From NCBI RefSeq assembly GCF_900964775.1, contig NC_041806.1, positions 41,776,586 to 41,840,585 of the forward strand: a DNA stretch of 64,000 nucleotides, read 5' to 3'. A program made the translations under genes and the position numbers. The stretch comes from Scleropages formosus. Lineage: Eukaryota > Chordata > Actinopteri > Osteoglossiformes > Osteoglossidae. The notes beneath the pieces were generated by a model. That model was not told the DNA's origin, searched no databases, and worked only from the letters and a program-made list of their open reading frames with translations. The stretch's first letter is position 1; the number at the start of each line of letters is the position of its first letter. Of this stretch, positions 21,901-32,122 are shown piece after piece.

Positions 21901-24900
21901 TATTAATGCAGCTCAGTGCTGTCTCTAAGATCTTAGTGCTGTCTACAGTCACTTTACACTCACGTGAAATATTTAGACTGAGTTCAAGCAGGTACAATCT
22001 TGGAGAAGCACTGTTTTCACAAGAACCTCTTGTTGTTTATTCTGCAGTGCATGGCTTATTCAGAATGAATTAATGGTAATGAGCACAAAAAATGTAGCAA
22101 TTTAAACTTCAGTTTTTGACAGTTGTACGGTTTCTGCAACAGATTATTGATCTGATCAATAAAATGAGACAAGAGAAGCTCCAGTCTTACAGAATTGAGA
22201 TAGCAAAGGATGTTCAAAAAGCAGAAAGCTTGAAGCTGGAGTTTGAGGCATCTGTCTACACCCCTGCAATGGTAAGATTTATATTTAGTAGTCTTAAATC
22301 TGTTGTTAAACTTGTTGTCATAGTGTATAGATTCCTGCAAGTTTTGCAGCTTTTTGCACTACTAAAACATCAAAGGCAGTAAAATGGGGTCAAGTAGGGC
22401 AGTAAGTTCAGCTAGTGGTCTTTTGCCTGTTTAGAATAAAACCATTTACTTTTGCCCACTAGGGCTGTAGTATGTCTTGGCTTGACCTAGGTGATCATAG
22501 TCAAGCATGTGTGAAACCATGGCATTGGGGTTACTTTCTGCTAGGCACTGGTACGTCGAGCCGAGGATGTGATCCACACATTGGCTGAGACAGTGCCATT
22601 TGGGGATGTCCAAGGGTGTCCAAAGTGGGTCACAGAACTTAACCAGGCAAAGGAGAAGTTTCTTACAGCTGTGGAGCTCCCTCACCAAACCCTCAGAGCA
22701 GTTTCAGACTTCTATTACTACTACAATAAGGTAGGTGGCCTCTGGGATTTAGATCTTCATATAGACAGGAATCCGTAAAGAACAATTTTTAAAAACAGTG
22801 CTCAAGTGTAGGAATTAATGAGTTTTCTGGGCAAAAGCTCTTGATTACTAAATTCAAATCTGATGGAAGGTAAAAAAAAGTATTATTATTCAGTAGTGTT
22901 AAGTAAATTAACATATAACAGGTTTTATTGTGAATTGGAAAAGTTGCCACTCTTAAATACACTCAGTCCAGGAGCTGGTACAGCAAAGTCCTATGTGAGA
23001 ACTTCTTTCAAGACCTTCTGTGGAGTGGACAGTGCAACAGCATCCCCAGACTGTACCATCCCCAAGAAGCGACTGGTGGTCGGACCCTACCTTGGAAGAA
23101 GAATGTCTTTTATTTCTTGAAGAACAACCCTTCTCCAGAGATGGAAGAACTGGTTCAGCTGGCACATTTTGCCAACATCATTCCTGACTCTCAGTTGCAG
23201 CACAGCGGAAAGCAGTTGTCTCATAGGTAGATTTTTTTTTTTTGGTTCCCCCCCCCCCCTTTTTTTTTTTTTCCTTTCAAGTGAGTGTTTATATGTCTTG
23301 ACATTTTGCCATGTATGCATACTGCTTTTTATTTAGGATTTGGACTTTATTTGCAGAATTGGTTTTGGATTTGTCAGAGATATTGGAATGAGGAAAGTAT
23401 TACAAATTATTGTCTCCGACATCAGGTGCATGATTCTCAGGAAGCTGTTGACTTCACCTGGAGCAGTACCTCTACATGACCTTCAGCAAGCTCTGCAGTG
23501 GCAGTATGAGTTCTTCAGGGAAAACCAGAGGGATTTTGTTTGTGCTGAACCATTAAAGCCTGCAGAGTCAGAAAAAGAAAGGAACTGTGTAGAAAATTAT
23601 TGCCGTCCATTCACAGACACCAAAAGTTCTGGCTCCATGTCTGATGTACGTAGTGGACAAACCAGAGCTGGCTGTGGTGCTCTTTCCAATCTTAGTAAAT
23701 GGGATGCTCGGGGGGAGTTGCCCCGTCAAATTCCTCCACATATGGCTCCAGGTACGGCACCTACTTCTGCTAAGCCGCCATCTTTGAGTTCTTTTGACTC
23801 AGGCTTTGATGCAGCAGGGAGTACTCATCTGGACCTTGGGACTGGGAATGAAGGCTTGTGCACCAGGGAGAATTTAAAGCCTGTAGTCAAGCAGCCTCAT
23901 ATTCGTGAGGACAACGTCGCAAGTGTATCTGACTCCGAGGGCTGCAGAGAGGATTTTGAATGTAATGATGTGGGAGGCAGCTCAAAGGCAAGCATCCAAA
24001 TTATTCCAAAGATAACGGTGAACGCTCTGAATTTTGAAATCAAGGTGAAGCGCTCGGCAACATTGCCCAAAAATCCATGGCTCAGCTTGCCAGTGGAGGA
24101 CCTTGAAAACTCTTATACTGTCACTATTACACCCAATAGCCAGAATTCACAAGATTTCCTTGAGAGCCCAGCTGTGTCCCAAAGGATCTATCAGATGGAG
24201 GATGCCAAGCAGTCACAGGAGTGGCAGGGGCATACAGACATGCAGGCTACTGCCCAAAATCTTTCTACAGGGGAGGAACCACTTGGTTTATGTGTTTCAG
24301 AGGGGACCAATGCAAAGGAAAGCATCTTGCAAGCACAGGATAGCTTTGACTCTGAAATGAGTCCTATATGCAAAGTACTGTCCAGTACCATAACAGATAC
24401 ACAGGAAAAGTCCAGCTGCACTGCTGACAGCATTCCCACTCTTCTCTGGGACACGTATGACTTTCACAATATAAAACAAGATGGCTGTGACAGGTACTCT
24501 TCCTGAATTTATTTATTTTTTTTATTTTTATAAATGTTTTGTGAACTCATTACCTTGCACTGTTAGGCAAAATGCATTCAACCTGAAATTAATCTGTTCC
24601 AGGTTGGTAAACTCTCTGTCAGAAGTATCTCTGAGTGACTGGGACCTGAAAGAGCAAGAAAGTCTTATAAAGGTTGAGAAAACGCTTGATCGGGCAGCAG
24701 AAATACTAGAGGTAAGACTAGGTTACAATATAACTGGGGGTTGTAATGATGGTCGTCTTTGGAATCTTTTAGAAGATGCTGTCCAGACCTTGAGCTGATG
24801 ATGCATATTGTGTCTGCCAAACAGGAAGAAGAGAATGTGCTTGCCCAGCAGGAGATGCTAGATCTCCTGTTAAAGACTGAAACTACCAGCAAGCAGTTGG

Positions 24901-27900
24901 CACTGTGGGAAACTGAAGAAGAGCTTAGTAAGGTAATTTTAATAGTTGATGGCAACACTGAGACATTAAAATAACAATGTCCCTTTTGTCTCTGGTTTAA
25001 GGCCATTAAGCAAAAATTGTATTTTCTAATCCAATTTTATACAGGTTTTAAAAAAAAAAAAAAAAAAAAACCACAACAATTTTAACAACCACTCAACCAG
25101 TTTGGTGGGTTTAGTATTTTTATAAAAGTCATACCCAAGAGAACTGACTTGTGGAAAAAACTCAATGAAGTTTATTTCCATTTCAGGTGACTGCAACCAC
25201 TAGAGATCTGGAGGCTGGAGCTGACATTGAGGACAGCTGTTCCCTTGCACATGCTAATGAACATCCAAATACCTGCCTAGAGACTGGATGTTTACGATGT
25301 GATGTCAGTGACCTAATGCTAAATAATGTTGGTGGAAGGCCATTCAAAGCTGGGATACTAGGCAAAGAAAGTGGTAGGCCTGACTTACTTCAGGAGCTGA
25401 GGGGCCTTCATGATCTGGAAGAGCAGATCAGAGAGGAGAATCTAAAGATCTGTGAACTGAGACAGTCTGAGGAACTTGAAACACTTCTTGAAAAAGCAGA
25501 GCCAAGGGGTGTCCAAAGTAAGGAGAGGGTGATGTTTCAGGAACAGTTGGAGAAGGAGAAAAGACAAGTAGAGAAAATGGAGAAAAGTCTTATGAAGGAG
25601 TTGACCAAGCATCATAAACTTCAGAAGTTAAACAAAGGAAGAAAAGTTATAAAGTGCTCCATAATGGAAAAAACTTCCAGACTCAAACAGCTTGAGGACA
25701 GTGCCTTGTGTGAAGAACTTATGTCCAGCTGTAAGAAACATCAACATGACAAATTGCAATTGAAAACCCCACAGCAAACCTGTGGAAATTACCTCACAGT
25801 TGAATCTACTGCCATTAGCTCAAGCATCAGTAAACTGGATTATACCAACAAAGCAGAAATATCAGAAGCATGGCTTTTTGGAACAGAGGCTCCAATCATA
25901 AATTCTGAAAATGGCAGGTTGCCAAATGAGAAAGTGGATGTACGTAGTTCTCTGAACAAGTCTGTCTGTTTTAGTAGTATGTCAGAGTGCAATGATGAAC
26001 CTTTAGCTAGTGCACAGAATCTAATATCGGAGGCCTTTCAGACTTCAACAGAAAATCCCAAACATGAGGCGTTTGACCCTGGCGGTATAAGTAAACCTCC
26101 TGTACCAAAGCCCAGAAAAGCAAAGCATGGGAAAAGCTCAGACTCCACAGACCCTATAAACAAGGATCTTTTTCACAGAGGTAGGCAAGACAACACTGAC
26201 ATCCCAGAAAAGCAGAGGCCTGGGACACCTCCAAAGCCTAAAGAACGATCAAATGGACAAACGGCTGCATCCCTGTGTTCAGTCACGAAGGAACAACTTG
26301 AGTTCACCAGTGATGACAAACCACTGGTTACAGGTGAAAATGTAGGAACGTGTATTGCCCCTGAAAATCTTCTTGAAGCAGCACCTTTGGACATTAATGT
26401 TCCGGAAGGGCTTAAAGATAAAAATGATTCTGAAGATCTGCAGATGGAGCTGGCAGTAGATGGTGCCCTCATCTCTGCAGAGGAAGGTCTCAGATCAGAG
26501 GTCTCAGTCCAGGCAGAGGGAGTGACAAAACTTGCTCTTGGGGGAGATCTAGTGTCAGAGGAGACTTTGGATGAGATTGATGGATTGCGTGGTGAAAATG
26601 CCCCCTTTTGCCAGTCACAGGGCAGTAACAGAATGGTCAGATCAACTTGTAGGTCACCAGTTAATGATCTCAGTTGTCACATCAATATACAAGAGGTAAT
26701 TTTTTTTTCAACTCCTGTACTATAATTGCTTATACCCTAAGATAAACATAGGATCTTTTAATATATTTTAAATACTCCATAAGGAATGTCACTTTTTAGA
26801 TATCAGAATTTGGGACTCCGGTTGTGCTGGACACTGGATCTGGTTTGATGAAGGCAGGTTTTGCTGATCAGGACCTTCCAACTACAGTATTTCCTACAGT
26901 CATTGGATTCCCCAAGTATGAGGTGAGGTATTGAAACATGATGTTGCAGCAAGTTCACCAAGTGACATTTGCCAATTAATATAATCCTTTGTTTAACTGC
27001 ATACTGGAGCTTAATCTGTCATAACATCTGTTGCTGTGTCATCAGCAGCAAGTCAAATATTGCTTTCATGGAGTTTGAATTTATTTTGACTGCAGGAGGT
27101 TATGAATTCAAATTTTGAACGAGAGACTTACATTGGACGTGAGGCACAGAATATGCGAGGTGTTCTGGCCCTTAAATATCCCATGAAGCATGGGATCATC
27201 CACAACTGGGATGAGATGGAAAAGGTGGGCAAAAGGCTAAAGTGCTGACACTTTAAATACCCCCTTGTGCATAGAACAAAGATCTTACACTTTTTCTCCT
27301 TCAAACAGTTTGTGGAATAACTCCTTACTCAGATCAGTTGTTCTGTCAGATCTGGCACCACACGTTTGAGCAGCTGTGCGTGGACCCTGAGAACCACCCT
27401 GTGCTGCTCACAGAGGCTGCCATGAACCCCCGGGAGAATCGTCAGAGGATGGTGGAGCTCATGTTTGAAGCCTTTGCTGTTCCCTACACCTATGTGGCAA
27501 TGCAGGCTGTTCTGGCTCTGTATGCAGCAGGGAGAACCACAGGTACAGTGCAAGTAACTGCATTGGATATATAGTCATAAAGGAGTTACAATGTTTCTGA
27601 CTTCTACAGCAATGCAACAATAGCAGAAATGGTTTTCTGTAGTTATTGTACAATGCAGTCTGCATTGTTGCAAAAAAATCATAAGCTACTGATGTATCAA
27701 GATGTCATTTTCATGTCAAAGGTGTGGTGTTTGACTCTGGGGATGGAGTAAGCCATAGTGTGCCTGTGTTCGAAGGCTACTGCCTACCTCATGCAGTGCA
27801 ACGCTTTGCTCTGGCCGGGGCTGATGTCACACAACAACTTAGGAAGGTATGGAATACATATAAAATATACTGAATGGTTTTGATTCACAAATATATTGCA

Positions 27901-28904
27901 GCAACTATTAAGCCAAAGTATTTAAGGTATTAAATGTTCGACGTTCCAGTGTATGTTAATTGCTCATTTCTCTTACTCTTAACGGCTCAATCAACATTTA
28001 CACCTAAAGCAGATACTCTGAGCTGGTGTTTCCACAGCTGCTACAGGAGCAGGGTGTGGCCATGCGCACATCTGCTGAGCTGGAGATTGTGCGGGAGATG
28101 AAGGAGCGGTGCTGCCGTGTGTCCCAGGACTATGAAGCAGAGCTGTCCTACGGAGGCCCGGCCAGCAGCGAGATCTCCTACACAATGCCCGATGGCCATA
28201 TCGTCCACCTTAGCACTGAGCAATTCAGGTAAGGGTAGGCTGCCCTGGGTGTGTGACCCCAACAGGTACACATAGTTGGACCTTTCAATCCATGCACTGT
28301 GGGATGTTGTTAAAGTAGGATGAAACTACTGAATTTTCCCCAAATGTTTTGGACACAACTGTGGAGTCCTGCTTATGGTTGATCTGTCAGCCTGTGGTCT
28401 TCTGTCTGAAAAGGGCACCAGAGATCCTGTTCAAGCCAGAACTGATTGGGCGTGACCACTATGGCATTCACGAGAGCATTTTCAAATCAATCCTTCACTC
28501 TGACATCGACCTTCGCAAAAGCTTGATGGGAAATATTGTATTGTCAGGTAAGGTGTGTTCAGCTATCTGTACTGCTGGCTTCACCTTAACTATAATTTAA
28601 TCGTATAGCAGTTAACCAGTGAAGTTTGTTCTCCCTCATGTTTCCATTTTCTCTTGTCTTCTGGGATGAAGGTGGGAACACCCTGCTGGCAGGTTTGCCT
28701 GAGCGCCTTCAAAGTGAGATCAGGAACATGGCACCTGTGGATCTGAGCGATTGTGTCCGGGTGACCAGCCCAGAGGATAGGGACTTCTCTGTTTGGAGTG
28801 GGGGAGCTGTACTGGCCCGCCTCCCTTCCTTCGCTTTGGCTTGGATCAGCCAGGGGGAGTACGAGGAGTTTGGTCCGCAGATTGTGTTCAGGAAGTGTTT
28901 TTAA
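15986..28904 (+). CDS. SEC14/spectrin-like protein fused to a complete actin domain (unnamed)
   Basis: Twenty-three exons join in phase to about 1845 residues: 15986-16004, 16537-16611, 16906-17029, 17432-17534, 18563-18685, 18800-18916, 20296-20456, 21106-21252, 21532-21634, 22143-22271, 22545-22730, 22967-23226, 23357-24493, 24603-24711, 24825-24932, 25187-26695, 26800-26922, 27096-27224, 27350-27542, 27722-27846, 28038-28228, 28414-28547, 28672-28904. Residues ~50-190 are CRAL-TRIO/SEC14-like, with the Trio/MCF2/PLEKHG4-type motif [13 protein letters not shown]. Residues ~190-510 are spectrin-like helices. Residues ~516-890 are disordered, ~895-1155 coiled coil, and ~1160-1470 disordered with SH3-type proline motifs. 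Residues 1471-1845 are an actin fold. No DH/PH domain is seen. Acceptors of exons 12, 13 and 15 were chosen for frame; exon 15 is the least sure. A role linking membrane lipid to the cytoskeleton is inference only. Confidence 0.82.
16765..16885. repeat. Short degenerate tandem repeat in intron 2
   Basis: About three to four units begin agtaYtgggtcttcc at 16765, 16805, 16844 and 16871, spaced 39-40 bp apart apart from the last. The array ends about 20 bp before the exon 3 acceptor (16905). Confidence 0.6.
17115..17315 (+). repeat. tRNA-derived SINE, family A, copy 3 (intron 3)
   Basis: Full-length but diverged copy (gatgtggtgccccagcagg ... gaccccacttagcggaagca) inside the SEC14-actin gene, ending at a gttcaag-type box B variant. 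It does not touch exons. Confidence 0.75.
18286..18345. repeat. Three-copy 20-bp tandem repeat in intron 4
   Basis: Three successive 20-bp units, each starting atcaYatgctt and followed by a ttcag/ttgaa-type end, lie 220 bp upstream of exon 5. Confidence 0.6.
18917..20295 (+). other. Intron 6 of the SEC14-actin gene
   Basis: AT-rich intron of 1379 nt with A-runs near 19081 and 19490. It contains a short open stretch (19733-20038) without splice or family support. Nothing else is recognised. Confidence 0.5.
20699..20921 (-). repeat. tRNA-derived SINE, family A, copy 4 (intron 7)
   Basis: Minus-strand copy with its GT tail as a CA run at 20701-20727 and its head at 20921. A direct repeat tttttaacaca at 20694-20704 and 20929-20939 fits a target-site duplication. 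Confidence 0.85.
26800..28904 (+). other. Actin-fold domain exons (17-23) of the fusion gene
   Basis: The seven exons encode exactly 375 residues, the length of cytoplasmic actin, with no Met before the nucleotide loop. Conserved parts: phosphate loop [23 protein letters not shown] (His73 position), DEMEKIWHHTF, AMQAVL (Gln137), [11 protein letters not shown] (Asp154, His161), [11 protein letters not shown], and the C-terminus IVFRKCF. The nucleotide site therefore looks intact. The DNase loop (actin 40-50) keeps its length but is changed to [11 protein letters not shown]. Confidence 0.88.
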
Positions 28905-30310
28905 ATGTTGGCTGCTCTGGTACAAGGCTGGAATTTTTTTTGGTTAAAGTGCAATAAGTCTAATGGTGCCAAGTTTGTTTTTATTATTTTAAAAAAACCA
29001 GTCTTTGGTTTTACACAGTTAAAGTATTCAGCAACAAACATTAATTTTTATTCTCTACTCAAATTTGTATGGTGTCAATTTCCATCCTTCATATAAATGT
29101 TTGAAGTCCCAGGTTGGCTTTATAGCCAATTTTTGTACCTTCATACAAAAAATGGCTCGAGTGGTCGAACTCGTCAGAAGTTTATTGCACCAAAACAAAA
29201 CCCCCTGTTCCTTTATTTTTTTATTTGCCAGTGCTGTATCAGTACTCCAGTTGTCTGATGTTTGCTGATGAAGCTTGAAAGACATAGGCTTACAAAGTCA
29301 ATTTTTATTTTTTTGGTTGGATGAAAGCTGCCTAGGAAATTCAGAACCAGATGTTTTGTTTTCTTTTTTGACACATTACATTAAGTATGCTTGTACACAT
29401 TCATGTATTAGTGTGTTGACTTAATTTCAAGCTGTCTTTTTAAATGTCATCTGTTAATGTGATGTCAGTTATAAGGAGAAGACAAGTGTGGTATACCTCT
29501 GGGAATAAGTGATTGAAAAGTTGGCTTTGAGGGCTTTAATGCAAACCCTTCTGTGTACCTGCATTCCCTTATACTTTTCTTGAGTTGCATCTAAGAACTT
29601 TGTTTTGCCAAATGATTTGTAACTACAAAATTTTTGTATTCAAATTCACATTTAATGTAGTATTGACACACTTCATGACATTTTCTGGCTCAGTTTGCTT
29701 TTCCTGCTCAGATTTGGTTTGGTGTGGTTGGTTTGTGGTCTGTAGATGTTTATTTCATGAAGTGGTGCATTACTTTCATCTCCATGTTGCAACTGAACCA
29801 GAAATGACTGTGAAGGTTTATTCTTTAAGATGGCTATAATACTTTGCTTTTCTGTTTTACTTGGTATAAAAATATTAGTTCATTTCTTTTTTGGAGACCC
29901 TGAATCAGCCCCTTTATAAGGAAAAGCAATTATATACTTTAAGCACTGTAGCTGATATTTTAATCACGTTTTTGTTTTCGGAATTGTGTGGTGTTGGAAC
30001 TTATTTCTTTGGTAAAGGGGGTCTGAAGCTGGTCTTCAGTCTCAGGTCTCAATGTGTAGTAGGATAGCTTTTCTGTATTTGGGTCAGCATGTTGGAATCC
30101 TCGTATAACAAGTGAAACTGGAAAATTTGCACTTTCTTTGTTCCATCCATATCTCATTTGACTTTGGGATTGTGAGCAGGCCCAGAATACAAGGTAGTTT
30201 TCTTGTTTAATTTAGCCTTTATTGTCCCCCTGTATACCATGCACTGCCTTTCTTAGTTCACATAAATGTGAATCAGTATTTGTGTTTTTAATAAAAAATT
30301 AAGCAACAGC
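28905..30310 (+). other. 3' UTR of the SEC14-actin gene (candidate)
   Basis: AT-rich sequence without coding support. The first clear AATAAA on the plus strand is at 30290-30295, about 1.4 kb past the stop codon, which suggests a long 3' UTR. No SINE is seen in this stretch. Confidence 0.45.
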
Positions 30311-30349
30311 CTCTTTCTCATCTGAAGTGTCAGTTGTGAAGTGTCAGCT

Positions 30350-31665
30350 TGGGATGAAAAGAGCAGCACTAAAATGGTTTGAGTCCTACCCATCTGACAG
30401 ATCCCATTCTTCTCTGCCTCTGTCAATCAGTGTCCCGCAGGGCTCAAGTACTAGGTCCTCTTGATCTGCACCTCCTCCCTCAGCCTGGTCATAGCCTCCC
30501 ATGGATTCAAATACCACTGCTATACTGCTGATGCCAAACTCTTCCTCTCTGTTCCACCTGGAGCATCAGACATTCCATACATATTGCTGCCTGCCTGTCA
30601 TCCATCTCTGCATGGATGTCTGATCTCCAACTCAACCTTTCCAAAACAGAAATTCTTTACCTCCCAGCTGGCCTGTCCTTACATTGCTATCTATCGATCA
30701 AACCGGACAACTTGCTCATTTTTCCTACCTCCTTGGCCGAGTCTGGAAGTGACAATTGACTTGAAGTCTGTCTTCCTCTCAGCACATTGAAGCCACAACC
30801 CAGACCTGCAGATACATCCTGCATAATATCTGCATGATCCATCCGTACCTCACAACTGACTGCCCAACTACTTGTCCAGGCCATGGTGATATTGCATCTG
30901 GATACTGCAACTCTTGTGTGGCCTTCCTGCTACTGCCATCAAACCTCTGCAGTGGATACAGAATGGTGCTGCATGAGTTGTGCTTGACTTGCCAAAGCAT
31001 TGCCATGTATCTCCTCTACTCACTTCTCTGCACTCGCTTCCTTTAGCTGCCTGGATCAGACTTAAGACCCTGGTTATTGTCTACAAATGCATCAGTAAAA
31101 CTGCTCCCAGCAAGTTACAAGACTCGATCAATTGCTACACCACAACCAAACCCCTTCACTTGTCTACTTCTGCTCGCTTGGTGGTCCCGTGCACAAAAAG
31201 TAATGCACGAGATTCTCGGTTCTGGCTCCGTTGTGGTGGAATGACCTTCCCCTCTCACTCAGAACTGCTGGAACTGTCTACATTTGTGACGGGTTTGAAA
31301 ACTCACATTTTCCAAACTCACTTTGCCCAAGATCTCAGCAGCTCATGTATGGTGTAAATGTTCATGCACCATAATTTTATGATCATCCCCTGACAAGCCT
31401 TTACACAGCCGCTACTCTTCCTGTATTGTATGTAAATGTTTGTGTACCTTTAAGGAAAAAAAAAAAAAAAGGTGATCAGGATTCCTCTATTTTGCGTTTT
31501 ATGCACCTACGATGAACTTCGGTGCATCAAGGGGAAAGACAAACTAGGTTTACTTAAGAATCACATGTCTGCAACTACTATGTCTCTAAGTAATGCACAA
31601 ATTGTATTTTCGCTGAGAGGTACGTCGCTTTGGAGAAAAGCGTCTGAATGAGTAAATGAAATGTG
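30350..31665 (+). mobile_element. L2-clade LINE, 3' part (decayed)
   Basis: Translated pieces match the L2-type reverse transcriptase and C-terminus: SVPQGS at about 30432, a degenerate catalytic YHCYTADAKL at about 30512, CQSIAMYLL/LPKHCHVSPLLTSLHSLPLAA near 30990-31050, and LVVPCTKSNARDSRFW near 31180-31220. The frame is shifted several times and no intact ORF remains. An A-run lies at 31455-31470. The 3' end (ctttggagaaaagcgtctg, 31628-31646) is the same tail found on V-SINEs and family C SINEs in this window. Confidence 0.75.
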
Positions 31666-31828
31666 TTTGACATAAAAAAGCAAAGATCCATGACATGATT
31701 TGTAATGTCCTAACGGTACATCCGAGAAGGAAATGACACTAAGATGCAGTTCCTTATTAAAAAAGCGGAGCTGAAGAGTTAAAACTAATGTGGCTGGTCG
31801 ATGCGAGCTCTCCGGCCACTCGGGCGCA

Positions 31829-31842
31829 GTTCCCATGGCAAC
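31829..31842 (+). promoter_or_regulatory. RFX X-box in the CFAP206 promoter
   Basis: GTTCCCATGGCAAC fits the X-box consensus GTHNYYATRRNAAC at every position. It lies about 280 bp upstream of the CFAP206 start codon in a CpG-rich stretch. RFX factors drive ciliary genes through this motif, and CFAP206 is a ciliary axoneme protein. Confidence 0.7.
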
Positions 31843-32122
31843 CGGAGTAAACGATACGCTCGAGCGTCTCTTCCGGGTAGAACGCGCCTCGACGAGCTAC
31901 TGGGACGCGGCCGCGAAAATAAATGTAAAAGCCGGTGTGTGGACTGCGTATATGCTTTTGTATATTATAAATTATTAGCTATTAAATTGCAAATTGATGT
32001 AGCGATTAACGTTTAAGGCTCAGCTTTCGGACTGGTGTGTGGTGAGCTGTCGCCTACACTCAACTTAATATTATTTTCTTTTCAGTTTGCAGCTAAGTAC
32101 TGTAGGTGTAAAGCTGTTCAGG

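Noticed and set aside
23334-23356. Upstream acceptor (atttag at 23336) for exon 13 of the fusion gene
   Set aside because: It puts exon 13 in a frame that stops after about 20 codons; the acceptor at 23356 keeps the long frame open.
26800-28904. A separate stand-alone actin-related gene downstream of a SEC14/spectrin gene
   Set aside because: No ATG or first exon precedes the nucleotide loop, and the phase-0 splice from exon 16 joins cleanly; the total coding length is a multiple of three.
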